Assembly (NCBI GenBank): GCA_029261995.1
Contig: JAJDAF010000011.1
Location: forward strand, 1 to 64,000
Length of the DNA: 64,000 nt
Direction: 5' to 3'
From: Candidatus Zhuqueibacterota bacterium
Lineage (GTDB): Bacteria > Zhuqueibacterota > Zhuqueibacteria > Oceanimicrobiales > Oceanimicrobiaceae
The notes under the pieces are model-generated. The model ran no database searches, was not told the origin of the DNA, and saw nothing but the letters and a program-made list of their open reading frames with translations. The position numbers and the translations under genes were made by a program. Numbering within the stretch: the stretch's first letter is position 1; each line of letters starts with the position of its first letter. This document shows positions 54,063-63,641 of this stretch, one piece after another.

Positions 54063-54270
54063 GATATTTGAGGTCGATTTCTTGTTCTGAGCAGAACAGA
54101 CAAGATTTGTGCCAGCTTCGGAGAGACTGACAAGGGTGGTACATTCCGATGAAAAATATCTGATTTTAAAAAGCTTACGCGTGTGCAACCTGCTCCGTAA
54201 GAAAGCTGGCAACCCGCAGCATTTCTTACGGTTGGGAAATGTGCTACTACAACTGAGACAAGGTTAGGGC

Positions 54271-55374
54271 TCAGCGTCTGGGCTTCGCTCCTTGTAGCAG
54301 TTCCTCATTGGTTGGCGCACTGGCAATGAGCTCAAGAAGCTCATTCATTGCCGATCGAGAATCTTGATCGGCGAGTCTGCGATGCAGCGCACGCAACCAG
54401 TCCATTTCGTGGTCGCTGAATAACAATTCTTCTTTGCGCGTACCACTTGCGAGGATATCGATTGCGGGGAAAATCCTGACATCGGCCAGCGAACGGTCCA
54501 GCACAATCTCGCTATTGCCGGTGCTTTTGAATTCTTCGAAGATATAATTATCCATCCGGGAACCGGTATCAATGAGGGCTGTTGCGATCACGGTGACCGA
54601 CCCGCCATTCTCGATATTTCGGGCGAGACCAAAAAACTTTCTCGGTATTTCAAGCGCCTTGGCGTCGATGCCGCCGGACATCGTACGCCTGGCGCCAGAA
54701 CCAAACAAATTGAACGCCCGACCTAAACGTGTAATGCTGTCGAGCAGGACGACAATATCCCGCCCACACTCCAGCTCGCAGCGGATGTGGGACAGCGCGA
54801 GTTCCGCCAGATTAATGTGCGAGTCCAGGCTCTGATCGTTCGAGCTTGCCAGCACTTCGGCGTTGACATTCCGGCGAAAATGGGTAACCTCCTCAGGCCG
54901 CTCGTCGATCAGCAGCACGACAATTCGAGCATCCGGTTCACTCGAGTGGATCGCGTTGGCAATTTCTTCCAGAATTCTGGTCTTGCCTGACTTTGGAGGC
55001 GAGACGATCAAGCCGCGCGTGCCCTTGCCGATGGGTGCAATCAGCTCGATCACACGCATTGAAACATTACCGTTGTCGCCCAGCGGGATGCGCTCTTCAG
55101 GGTCAATCGGCACCAGTCGGTCGAAACGAACACGTTTCTTGAAATCTATAGGCGTGAGGCCGCATATAGAGTCAATTTCTGCGAGCTGGAGACCCTTTTT
55201 GCCGGGACGCGCGGTCCCAATCACGGCAGCGCCAGCTACCAAATCGAATGCGCGGATGACTTTTGATGACACCCAGGTATCTTCACGATCGGGCTGAAAC
55301 GAACGCGCAGGGTTGCGCAAGAAACCTCCGCCCTGTTGCAGGCGCTGAAAGACGCCCGTCACTTGTTCACTCAT
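54271..55374 (-). CDS. rho: Transcription termination factor Rho, short form
   Basis: 367 residues; most Rho proteins are about 420. The N-terminal helical domain is missing and the protein begins near the cold-shock RNA-binding domain (QQGGGFLRNPARSFQPDRED, TWVSSKVIRAFDL). The helicase core is complete: Walker A PPKSGKTRILEE, DERPEEVT, DSITRLGRAFN, the AKALEIPRKFFGLARNIE Q-loop region and SRMDNYIFEEFKSTGN. It unwinds RNA to terminate transcription. Whether it is the only Rho of the genome cannot be told; it could be a second, specialised copy. Confidence 0.92.
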   Translation of the reverse strand: MSEQVTGVFQRLQQGGGFLRNPARSFQPDREDTWVSSKVIRAFDLVAGAAVIGTARPGKKGLQLAEIDSICGLTPIDFKKRVRFDRLVPIDPEERIPLGDNGNVSMRVIELIAPIGKGTRGLIVSPPKSGKTRILEEIANAIHSSEPDARIVVLLIDERPEEVTHFRRNVNAEVLASSNDQSLDSHINLAELALSHIRCELECGRDIVVLLDSITRLGRAFNLFGSGARRTMSGGIDAKALEIPRKFFGLARNIENGGSVTVIATALIDTGSRMDNYIFEEFKSTGNSEIVLDRSLADVRIFPAIDILASGTRKEELLFSDHEMDWLRALHRRLADQDSRSAMNELLELIASAPTNEELLQGAKPRR

Positions 55375-56241
55375 AACACTCTCTTTCTTGATCAGTTGGT
55401 TTGGGAAATTTGCCAGCCAGTCAGCAAGTCACAGCCTGATTGACCGGGCTAGCGTAACAGGACCATCCGTTGGATGTCCACAAGGTAATTGATTTGTAAT
55501 CTGTAGAGGTAGAGATCGCTCGGGCCGTGCAGTGGCGGTTCCAAGAGACGGCACTCTGAGTTCAAACATATCCACCGAAACTTGCCCGGCAGGTACAGAA
55601 ATCTAGGCATCCTGCATCGGCGATGCACTCAGACAAACGGCAAGAAGAAGCGCAAACCTGCCTTCTGTTTTCTGAAAACTTCATAAATTTTTCTGGATCA
55701 AACTGGTGTCTGAGGAAAGTAGCAGCGAAAGTCAAAACCAACGCCTGCAACTTTGCAACGCACCCTGAGAAAGAGAAAGCGGTGGACCATCATTGCGCCT
55801 GAACGGCACCCATCGCTCGCCCCAATAACGTAGGGTTGAGATGATTGACCATTCTACGCACATACCCGTGGTAAGAGTTCCAAAATTATCTATTTTTCTC
55901 ACAAAGGTCATCAATACTGTAAATTCTTCAAAATTGCATGTTCAATTATGAGTCTTTCCGGTTGATAAACTCCATTCCGGGTCGATTCGATGAGATTGTC
56001 ATCCAAAAGCGCCAAACTGAACTGTTGTCACGAAACGTGCTATGAAACAGATGAGTGCAAGCGTGGCTTGAAAGTCGCCATAATCCGACACAAATCAGGT
56101 GCTGCCAGTTGTGCATTCGAACGGGAATAGCAGCAGATGGAGATGATCGGGTTTTCCTCCCCAATTGCTGCCAACCGCAGGAATCCCTGACACTTGGAAC
56201 CATGGCACGGAACACCAAAAACCCATTTGCCAAAGCGAGAA
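55375..56241. other. Intergenic region of about 870 bp with a gene relic
   Basis: Between rho and the lipoprotein gene. It holds the T9SS-tail relic listed separately; elsewhere no coding frame with a ribosome-binding site is evident. Sequence is mixed and looks like decayed coding DNA. Confidence 0.5.
55449..55529 (-). pseudogene. Relic of a T9SS-tailed gene (last ~26 residues)
   Basis: On the minus strand the frame ending at 55449 reads HGPSDLYLYRLQINYL followed by VDIQRMVLLR and a stop. This is the final strand and basic tail of a T9SS sorting domain, with the G-LYLYRL pattern seen in the intact copies. Upstream of it, fragments such as AVSWN occur in another frame and are broken by stops. 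It is the end of a decayed secreted-protein gene. Confidence 0.6.
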
Positions 56242-56859
56242 CTACTTGCTTCCGCAGCCGCACTCGGAAGGCAGGACGAGTCCTCGAATGTTCCAATTGA
56301 TGTCAGCGCTACTGCGCTGGCTCAAGGGCAGCCATTCGTCGTCCGCTTTGGAGAAAAGCCAGTCGCCATCGGCAATAGCGGGCCCGGGGTCACAGCCCAG
56401 TGACCGAATTCTGTTTGCGTGACGAAACTCAATGCTTATCCAAAGGTCATCTCCCGAAAGGGTAAGCGGAGTCTGCAAACTGTGGGTATTCCAGGCTTGC
56501 GGTTGCAACTCGCGAACGATATCCGCGGAGTAGAGTAGCGTTCCCGGAGACGTGCCGGTGCCCCTGGCATAGACCTTCACCCTGCAGGCTTCTGGTTTGT
56601 CGAGCATGTAGAATTCGATTTCAACCAGCTCCTTCTCGGCAAGCGCACTCATGCGGCTCCTTGAAAATCTGGCGGCGCCCTCATAGGTTCCCTCACCAAG
56701 ATAAGGAGCTGTCAGATTCTCATCATCATGTCTCAACTCTACCGGCTGCAATTCGCTATCCGGACTTACGGTACCGGCATTTTCGCCGCACCCCACGATC
56801 CCGAACAACGTGATACAAACCAGCGCCGCAAATAGACGAAACTTGATCATCCTTCTCAT
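56242..56859 (-). CDS. Lipoprotein of unknown function
   Basis: 205 residues. A basic N-terminus (MRRMIKFR) and a hydrophobic stretch end in the lipobox FGIVGC, giving a lipid-anchored cysteine at about residue 24. The rest is a beta-sandwich: PEACRVKVYARGTGTSPGTL, WNTHSLQTPLTLSGDDLWISIEF. This resembles the secondary domains of exported proteins that describe an effect size (a galactose-binding-like jelly roll), but no family is certain. The C-terminus has a CGCG motif. Start has GAGG about five bases upstream. It lies downstream of the TonB-dependent receptor but behind its terminator. Confidence 0.7.
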   Translation of the reverse strand: MRRMIKFRLFAALVCITLFGIVGCGENAGTVSPDSELQPVELRHDDENLTAPYLGEGTYEGAARFSRSRMSALAEKELVEIEFYMLDKPEACRVKVYARGTGTSPGTLLYSADIVRELQPQAWNTHSLQTPLTLSGDDLWISIEFRHANRIRSLGCDPGPAIADGDWLFSKADDEWLPLSQRSSADINWNIRGLVLPSECGCGSK

Positions 56860-56876
56860 CTTGGCCTCAAATCATG

Positions 56877-56910
56877 AATAAAAGGGCTGCCAGCTTCGCC
56901 GGCAGCCCTT
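56877..56910 (-). terminator. Rho-independent terminator of the TonB-dependent receptor gene
   Basis: AAGGGCTGCC (56882-56891) pairs perfectly with GGCAGCCCTT (56901-56910). On the minus strand the hairpin lies 25 bases after the receptor stop and is followed by TTTTATTC, the expected T-rich tail. Confidence 0.85.
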
Positions 56911-56935
56911 CCAAATAGGCAAACAACTTTCTATC

Positions 56936-59704
56936 TTACAAGCTGTAATTCACACGCGCATAAACGGTTCGTCCAAAAAAGCCAAAAGGTGACAAACCAT
57001 CGTACGGGAAAATGCCATTAAAACTGTTGTTCTTAAGCTGTTTATCCGGGTAGACATCAAACAGGTTCTCGGAACCAATTGACAGACCCAAACCCTGGCT
57101 CAGCTTGTAGCCTATTTCCAGGTCGGTCAGCCATTTGGCGCCGTATACCTGGTCTCTGAACTCTCCCGCGGAAGACAGTTCCTTCACTTCGCCGTATCGC
57201 TGAGTCCGCACAACAAAGTTCCAGGCATTCAGGTCATAGTTCGCAATGAAATTGAACTTCTGATGCGGCTGGCCGTCTTCGAAGCGGCCCTGCTCGACTC
57301 GGCCGAACAGCGGCACACTGGTGAAGTCAGCCAAGATGTCTGGCGTCTCAATCTCGTCTTTGTTGGTGATCTCAGTTTCTGTGAAATTCACTGCCGCTGT
57401 CAAACGAAAGGTGCCTGGCCCAAGTTTCGTGGCATAACGGCCGGTAATATCGACCCCCTTTGTCTCGGTGTCAGCTGCGTTTGTGAAGTAACGGCCGCCG
57501 TTTGCATCAATCCCCTGTGTCGCCAGAAAGTCCGCTATTCCACTACCTGTGAAGTTCTCAGTCAGCAGAATGCGGTCAGAGATGTCGATCATGTAGCCAT
57601 CTACAGTCAGGGAGAAATTGCTTTGCGAAACCGTGAAACCGGCGCTCAGATTAACTGAGGTTTCGGAGTCAAGATCCTGAGCCCCCAGGGCCCTAGCGAC
57701 TGGATCATCTACCGGAAATGTACCAACCTCAAAAGGCACCACTCCCTCAGGAGTCGTGATGAAGTTGGTGGCGATGGCTGAGTAGTTGGCTTGTGCCAGC
57801 GACGGAGCGCGGAAGCCTGTGCTGGCCGCGCCGCGCAGTGCAAAGCCTTCTGCCAATTCATAGCGCGCCGAAACTTTGCCCGTGACGGTAGAACCGAAAT
57901 CGTCGTAATTCTCAAATCGACCGGCCACACCCACCAGGAACTCATCAGTCAGGTTGTTTTCCAGATCGACATAGGCGCCAAAATTGACGCGTGATTCGTC
58001 GGTTTCGTTTCTTGGCGAGAAACCTGGAAAGCAGGAAGAGCCAACCGGAGCAGCAGCGCCAGCATTTGGTCCGTCCAGAACGGGCTCGCCACCATTGCGG
58101 TGGGAATCAAGTTCGCCGGGATCGATCTGGTAGTTCTCCCAGCGAAATTCAGCACCGATTGCCACATTTAGGGGAGAAGCCGTACCGATATCCATGGCAC
58201 GCAGCAGGTCCAGGTTGGTCGTAGCCTGTTGGAACCTGAGCGTACCTGCATCGAACTCCTGCTGGTTCGAGGTTAAGCCAAGTGAAGCGTTGTTGGTATT
58301 GGCAACGCCAAAGTTGAACGAGTTATTGCCGTAGGTTTCACTCAAATCGTAAGTCCACTGGCCGAGCGAACCCTTGATCCCAGCCGCGGCTGAGAAATCG
58401 TTCAGAGTATTATCCAGAGTCGGTAAGAAGCCTTCCGAGTGGATGGCTCTAACCGTACGATTATCCTGAGCGCGACGATAGAAGCAGCCTGTGCTGCCGG
58501 TACGGTGGTTGTAGCTGCCGAAGGCATAAGCCTGGCCGCCTGCGTCACCAACCGGGATGGAGCTGTTGAACATGAGGCTGACATCGTCGAACTCGCCCTG
58601 CCCGTAGGCGTGATTGAGACGGTCAAACGTGTCTTCGCGGGAATCACCATCAAAAAACTGCTGGCGTGGATCCAAGCCGGCGCGAACGGCACGGTCGCGG
58701 CTGCGGACCTGAGCAGAGAGATAGGCGTTGCCATCTTGTGCCAGCGCGAAACCATAGCCGAGGTGCAGGTTAACAGCCTCACCGTCACGGTAGTCAACTT
58801 CGTCGGGCGAGCCAATCGCGCCGTCGCCGTCCCAGTTATAGTTGCCTGCGTCAGAGTTATCCGAGAGGTTGAGCTCATTCTCGCCATAGCCGCGCGTGAC
58901 GGAACTGTAATGCTGGGAGTATGAGACCGAGGCATCAAGACCCTGCTTTTCCTTCAGGATGATGTTGATCACACCTGAAATAGCATCAGAGCCATACTGG
59001 GCAGCAGCGCCGTCCCGCAGAACCTCAATCTTCTCAATCGCACTCGCCGGAATAGCATTCAGATCGGCACCCGTAGAGCCGCGACCTATTGAGCCGTTAA
59101 CATGAACAAGCGCGCTGGTGTGGCGACGCTTGCCGTTGATAAGGATCAGCACCTGATCAGGGCCGAGACCGCGAAGTGTCGCCGGTCGCATGTGGTCAGA
59201 ACCGTCCGTGATCGATGGCCGGGGAGCATTGTAGGACGGTATCAGCATGGACAACACCTGGGTCATCTCCGTACTCGGAACCGAGTGGAGGTCACGTGCG
59301 GAAATCACATCGATCGGCACAGCAGACTCGATTACGGTGCGACCACTAAAGCGCGTTCCCGTGGCCACGACTTCTGACATCTGCAGCACATCATCCGCCA
59401 TCGAAAAATCCATGGTCTGAGCTTCTCCAACCGCCACTTTAATAGATTTCTTGATGGTTTGGTAACCGATGTACTGGACCAGCAAGGTGTAGGAGCCAGC
59501 GGGTAAACTCAGCGAATAGGCTCCGTTATTTTGAGCTGCAGCGCCAAGCAACGTTCCCTGGGCAGAAACGTTGGCGCCAGCAAGCGGGTCGCCGTTGCTG
59601 TCGGTAATCGTGCCGCTGACAACTTGCGTGCCTTGTGCAAAAACTGACGTGCAGACAAACGCCAGGCTGACTAAAACCAACATGGTAACTCTTAGATACT
59701 TCAT
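56936..59704 (-). CDS. TonB-dependent outer-membrane receptor
   Basis: 922 residues. Signal peptide (1-23), a carboxypeptidase-regulatory-like N-terminal domain (about 25-110; VSGTITDSNGDPLAGANVSAQG), then a TonB plug (GTRFSGRTVIESAVPIDVI, PSITDGSDHMRPATLRGLGP, ...RDGAAAQYGSDAISG) and a beta-barrel ending in the aromatic ARVNYSL. It imports a bulky nutrient across the outer membrane with TonB energy; the substrate (metal complex, oligosaccharide or peptide) is not evident, since no SusD partner is nearby. AGGAGGGAG precedes the start, and a terminator follows. Confidence 0.95.
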   Translation of the reverse strand: MKYLRVTMLVLVSLAFVCTSVFAQGTQVVSGTITDSNGDPLAGANVSAQGTLLGAAAQNNGAYSLSLPAGSYTLLVQYIGYQTIKKSIKVAVGEAQTMDFSMADDVLQMSEVVATGTRFSGRTVIESAVPIDVISARDLHSVPSTEMTQVLSMLIPSYNAPRPSITDGSDHMRPATLRGLGPDQVLILINGKRRHTSALVHVNGSIGRGSTGADLNAIPASAIEKIEVLRDGAAAQYGSDAISGVINIILKEKQGLDASVSYSQHYSSVTRGYGENELNLSDNSDAGNYNWDGDGAIGSPDEVDYRDGEAVNLHLGYGFALAQDGNAYLSAQVRSRDRAVRAGLDPRQQFFDGDSREDTFDRLNHAYGQGEFDDVSLMFNSSIPVGDAGGQAYAFGSYNHRTGSTGCFYRRAQDNRTVRAIHSEGFLPTLDNTLNDFSAAAGIKGSLGQWTYDLSETYGNNSFNFGVANTNNASLGLTSNQQEFDAGTLRFQQATTNLDLLRAMDIGTASPLNVAIGAEFRWENYQIDPGELDSHRNGGEPVLDGPNAGAAAPVGSSCFPGFSPRNETDESRVNFGAYVDLENNLTDEFLVGVAGRFENYDDFGSTVTGKVSARYELAEGFALRGAASTGFRAPSLAQANYSAIATNFITTPEGVVPFEVGTFPVDDPVARALGAQDLDSETSVNLSAGFTVSQSNFSLTVDGYMIDISDRILLTENFTGSGIADFLATQGIDANGGRYFTNAADTETKGVDITGRYATKLGPGTFRLTAAVNFTETEITNKDEIETPDILADFTSVPLFGRVEQGRFEDGQPHQKFNFIANYDLNAWNFVVRTQRYGEVKELSSAGEFRDQVYGAKWLTDLEIGYKLSQGLGLSIGSENLFDVYPDKQLKNNSFNGIFPYDGLSPFGFFGRTVYARVNYSL

Positions 59705-60323
59705 TACTCCCTCCTCGAATAAGTGAGATGAAACTATAGTAAATAGCTTGCAGCTAAAATCGCATAGGCGGCCCTCCTGGAAAAGTTATGCCGTGGGTGT
59801 TGATCTTGAATTGATCTCATCCTGCAGGCCGAAAGCAGGCCGTCGCTCCAAATACGCTCAGCTTGGCTAACGCCTAGGCGCTCATTCGGATATCAGGATA
59901 GGATGATCTTGAAAGGATTGATTGCTAAATATATAACACTTTTGTGCCAAATATGCAAGTATTTTGTTGGCCTGCCTTGGTGCAGGCTTGCTGCAAAGTC
60001 TGAGTTTTTGAGTCCCGAGTCGTCGGATTCCGGTAGATGGGTCACTCACATCGTGAAAAAAACAGTCCAACATCAAAAGCATATTTTCTTGTTCTTCGTT
60101 TGAGGAGGGCTACTTGCACGGTATCATGTCGCGGGGACTGAGTCGTGGGAATACGCTGCACTCACCGTATCTGACCTCGGTGGTGGACATCAGGCGTTGA
60201 CAAACTCGGGAAATCACTTGTCGATTCAATAGATTCATTCATCCGTTTATTTGATTTTCACAAAATCATTTATTACATTGCCTGACAAAATTCACGTCAT
60301 TGGAACAAGAAACGGAAAAAAAC
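59705..60323. other. Divergent intergenic region of about 620 bp
   Basis: Lies between the minus-strand receptor gene and the plus-strand Rrf2 gene, so it should hold both promoters. AT-rich stretches are present near 59920-59960 and 60220-60290. No coding sequence or strong motif was identified. Confidence 0.5.
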
Positions 60324-60734
60324 ATGCCGGTACTGTTTAGTAGAGCTTGCGAGTATGCGTTGCGCGGATTGGTTGAGATGGCAAGTGATCCGCAAATCGA
60401 ACAATGGACGGTCCAAGATTTGGCACAAAGAACCGAAACTCCAGCACCGTTTCTGGCCAAGACGTTTCAGACCTTGGTCAAACACAAAGTGCTAAAGTCC
60501 ACCAAAGGACGCCACGGCGGATTTGCCCTGCTGGAGACGACAAAGGAACTCTCTGTTCTGGACATTGTGCACATTATCGATGGACCGTCTTTGTCCCAGG
60601 ATTGCGCCTTGGGCTTCGCGGAATGCGGAGTGGACGCCCCTTGCCCAATTCATGAGCAGTGGGGTGAAATTCGTGAGCAGTTGGTGCATGTGCTCAGCAG
60701 TCAAACCCTGTATGACTTCGCTGAAAAACTCTAA
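60324..60734 (+). CDS. Rrf2-family transcriptional regulator
   Basis: 136 residues from the ATG at 60324. A winged helix with the Rrf2 pattern: LFSRACEYALRGLVEMA, TVQDLAQRTETPAPFLAKTFQTL and STKGRHGGFALLE. Three cysteines, C94, C101 and C107, stand where IscR-type Rrf2 proteins bind a [2Fe-2S] cluster, so it may sense iron-sulfur status, oxygen or nitrosative stress. It is convergent with the radical SAM gene, whose end lies 30 bp beyond. Its target genes are unknown. Confidence 0.9.
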   Translation: MPVLFSRACEYALRGLVEMASDPQIEQWTVQDLAQRTETPAPFLAKTFQTLVKHKVLKSTKGRHGGFALLETTKELSVLDIVHIIDGPSLSQDCALGFAECGVDAPCPIHEQWGEIREQLVHVLSSQTLYDFAEKL

Positions 60735-60764
60735 GCGCGTTTCAGCCAACAGCCCGAGTCTATT

Positions 60765-61805
60765 CTAACCACTGCAACTCATGCCACTGCCTTGCGTAGC
60801 CGCATAGAAGCAGGTGATACATTGTGAATGTTCGATGGTAATGGCTTGGGCAGATTGCACGAAATCCGAACTCAGGAAGGCAGCATCTTCGATCCGTCTG
60901 GCGGGCAAGACGGGGCACTTGTACCAGCCAGTTTGCCCGGACGCTTCTTTGCCAAATGCACGCGTGTATGAACATTGGAATCTCGTATAGTCCCGGTCTG
61001 CATAAGTGACGATACAGTTGTTGGTTATCCCGGGAGATTCAATATGAGCAATCCCGGATTTCTCCCTCCGAACTACCTCTGCTCCCTGGTCGAAAAATGG
61101 GATACCAACCAACTCAAGATGCTCCAGTTCGTACTGGCTGAAAAGATGGCGATACGCTTGTTTGAGTTCTTGCAGCCGACACGCGACCGTTGCCGCCGCA
61201 CCCGCACCTTCATAAGTGAAAGCCACGGTCGGATGGACGCCATTCAATACGAATCGCCTGAGACTCTCCAGAACCAAATGAAAAGTCGGTTTGCCACTCC
61301 TGTACTGGCGAATAGAGTCGTTTTCCGCGCCAGTCGGACCATCCAGGCTTACGCGGTAGCTGATGGTTCGATTGGCGGCACGGGCGAGGTCGGCCAGACG
61401 TCTGATTGTACTTCCATCCGCCAGAAGTCCATTCGTCAAGATCAGAACATCGGCGTGACGCAAACAGGCCTCTACCATCGGGAATAGCCGGTGCCCAAAC
61501 TTCGGGGATTTGAGTAGAAACACTTCGCCACCGGTCAACCCGATCTGAAATGGTCGGCCATTCTGCGCCACGACTGCCTGCTGCAGCGCATCTTCCAGCT
61601 CGTGTGTTTCAAGAGGCAGCAAGACATCACTGTCGGGGCTGGCATCCACCAGACAGTGACAGCACTCGAGATTGCACCGGGTGCCGACAGGATAAAACCA
61701 GAGCCAGTCGAGGCCCTCAAACGGGATTTGGGCGGTTTCAGTTGGCGTATGTGCGGCAGCCGGAACAACGAAAGTCCTTGGCGATGTTGGGGGCATACTG
61801 TCCAT
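60765..61805 (-). CDS. Radical SAM/SPASM-domain protein
   Basis: 346 residues. The radical SAM cluster motif C44-x3-C48-x2-C51 is seen in TRCNLECCHC, with LTGGEVFLL as the SAM-binding glycine motif and RVSLDGPTGAEND in the barrel. The C-terminal ~110 residues hold six further cysteines (NNCIV, RFQCS, KCPVL, QCITCFY, SCSG), as in SPASM domains that carry extra [4Fe-4S] clusters. Such enzymes modify peptides or proteins or build cofactors. No small precursor peptide was spotted beside it. Divergent from the quinone-reductase-like gene. Confidence 0.88.
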   Translation of the reverse strand: MDSMPPTSPRTFVVPAAAHTPTETAQIPFEGLDWLWFYPVGTRCNLECCHCLVDASPDSDVLLPLETHELEDALQQAVVAQNGRPFQIGLTGGEVFLLKSPKFGHRLFPMVEACLRHADVLILTNGLLADGSTIRRLADLARAANRTISYRVSLDGPTGAENDSIRQYRSGKPTFHLVLESLRRFVLNGVHPTVAFTYEGAGAAATVACRLQELKQAYRHLFSQYELEHLELVGIPFFDQGAEVVRREKSGIAHIESPGITNNCIVTYADRDYTRFQCSYTRAFGKEASGQTGWYKCPVLPARRIEDAAFLSSDFVQSAQAITIEHSQCITCFYAATQGSGMSCSG

Positions 61806-61940
61806 GTTGTCTCAAACGGAGTTTACAGATTAGTCGCCTTAAAAATAGAGCTTTTTTTCTGAGAATCAAGGCTTTTCACCAGTCCTTTCAAGGATGGTAG
61901 ACCCGGGTGGATTTCGAAACAAAACAGGAGATGAGTCCCA

Positions 61941-62975
61941 ATGCATGAAGCCGCGGTTATCGAAATAAGCAAATTTGGCCCACCTGAGGTTCTCAAAATC
62001 CGGAAGCAAAGCATCGCCCCACCGGCTCCCGACGAAATGATCATCCGGGTCAGAGCCATAGGTTTAAATTTCGCGGACATCTTTGAGCGCCTGGGATTGT
62101 ACGCCGCAGCCCCAAAAGCACCGTTTGTGCCCGGGTTCGAGGTGGCCGGCACGGTGGAGGAAGTTGGCTCAAGCGTTGAACAATTCGAACGCGGACAGCG
62201 TGTTCTGGCTGTCACGCGGTTCGGCGGCTACCAGACTCTGCTCAAAACACAGCAGTCTTTGGTCAGGGCATTGCCGGACGATTTCACCTTCGAAGAAGGA
62301 GCGGGCTTCGCAACGACCTACCTGACGGCCTACCACGGCTTGCTCAATCTTGCTCACCTCCAGCATCAGGAGAGTGTACTCATCCACGCAGCGGCGGGTG
62401 GCGTGGGCACAGCAGCCGTGCAAATCGCCCAGGTTTTCGACGCAGAGATCTTTGCAACTTGCGGCTCACAAGAAAAAACCAATTTTCTCAAAGAGATGGG
62501 AATTGAGCACACCATTGACTATCGGAAAACGGACTTCGAAAAGGAAGTGCGCAGCAGGTCGGATACTGGCGGTATCGATATCATCATGGATTCGGTCGGC
62601 GGCGAGACCTTTCGTAAAGGTTACCGCCTGCTCAACCCAATGGGCCGACTGATTGTGTTCGGACTTGGAGATTTGATGCCATCCGGCCGCAAGCCGAACT
62701 GGCCTAAGCTCGCTTACAAGTATCTCACCCTGCCCAGGTTCGGCCCGGCAAAGCTGATCGGAGACAACAAAACTGTTGCTGGTTTTAACTTGGCGTACAT
62801 GTTCAAATTCAAGTCCACGTTCAGCGACTCAATGGACCAACTGATGGCCTGGGTTCGCGACGGCAGACTTCGGACCGTGGTCGGCAGGACCTTCCCGTTT
62901 GAACAGGCGGCGCAGGCGCAAACTTACTTGCAGAGTAGGCAGAGCATCGGCAAGGTTGTCCTGACGGTTGACTGA
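61941..62975 (+). CDS. NAD(P)H:quinone-oxidoreductase-like MDR enzyme
   Basis: 344 residues of the medium-chain dehydrogenase/reductase superfamily, quinone reductase/VAT-1 subgroup. The N-terminal GroES-like domain lacks the zinc-binding cysteine set (IGLNFADIFERLGLY, PGFEVAGTVEEVG). The Rossmann domain has AAAGGVGTAAVQIA and a GGIDIIMDSVGGETFRKGY segment. It probably reduces quinones or enones with NAD(P)H in the cytoplasm. AGGAG lies upstream of the start. The downstream DNA on the other strand is a receiver relic. Confidence 0.9.
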   Translation: MHEAAVIEISKFGPPEVLKIRKQSIAPPAPDEMIIRVRAIGLNFADIFERLGLYAAAPKAPFVPGFEVAGTVEEVGSSVEQFERGQRVLAVTRFGGYQTLLKTQQSLVRALPDDFTFEEGAGFATTYLTAYHGLLNLAHLQHQESVLIHAAAGGVGTAAVQIAQVFDAEIFATCGSQEKTNFLKEMGIEHTIDYRKTDFEKEVRSRSDTGGIDIIMDSVGGETFRKGYRLLNPMGRLIVFGLGDLMPSGRKPNWPKLAYKYLTLPRFGPAKLIGDNKTVAGFNLAYMFKFKSTFSDSMDQLMAWVRDGRLRTVVGRTFPFEQAAQAQTYLQSRQSIGKVVLTVD

Positions 62976-63060
62976 CGTGCCCGCATCCCGCAATATCGCT
63001 TTCACAAGCCCGGTCAATCCACGTTCGTCTTCAACGATGACAATGAACTGCGGGACCCAT
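62976..63060 (-). pseudogene. Truncated response-regulator receiver (N-terminal fragment)
   Basis: On the minus strand an open frame reads WVPQFIVIVEDERGLTGL then VKAILRDAGTS. This is the start of a receiver domain (first strand, acidic pair ED and first helix) with no start codon close by and no later receiver motifs. The frame continues only as antisense of the MDR gene, so the receiver has been cut off. It lies behind two other receiver genes on the same strand. Confidence 0.5.
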
Positions 63061-63276
63061 TTCCGATGAAGGGTTGCCTTGTTAAGAAGCACATAGCCTG
63101 ATAGCCTCTTATTGCTGTTTTTTTCAGAGCAGAACCTTATCGACTCCTCCGAGTTTGAGCGCAGGGATTGTCTGGTGGGGTGGGCAAGGGGAGGCTGCAA
63201 ATCACCTCCGAGTCTAATAAAGACTAAGTCAAAATCCCTAAGTGGCCGATTTCGAGCTACCCGCAAGGATAGTCAT

Positions 63277-63619
63277 TCAGAACAAGGCGACCTTAACAAA
63301 CGGCTTACCCAGAGTTAGATCTGCGCCCACCCCTCTGGCAACACGAAGGTAATCTTGAACGCTGCCTTTGCCTCCGACGGACATCGCCAGAATCCTGATA
63401 GGTGGAAAATCCTGCTTTAGCTCGCAGATAGTTTCTATCCCTTCTTTCTCGGGCATGATAAGGTCAGTTATGACAAGGTCGATATTCGGTTCTTTTCTCA
63501 GCAAGTCTATGCCTTCCCTGCCATTAGGTGCAGCAAACACATAAAAAACTGTCAGCACTCAACATATTGCACACCATGTCCCACACCTCGGCATCATCGT
63601 CGATGACCAATACCCGCAT
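63277..63619 (-). pseudogene. Single-domain response regulator, frameshifted at a T-run
   Basis: The start at 63619 reads MRVLVIDDDAEVWDMVCNML and then fails; the rest of the receiver (APNGREGIDLL, VITDLIMPEKEG with the phosphoacceptor aspartate, GADLTLGKPF) is in another frame. Removing one base from the six-T run at 63543-63548 (A-run on the plus strand) joins them as ADSFYVFAAPNG. The C-terminus (KVALF) is also short by about ten residues relative to usual receivers. Either a sequencing error or a decaying gene. Confidence 0.75.
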
Positions 63620-63641
63620 TGCAATACTCCATCATAAGAAG

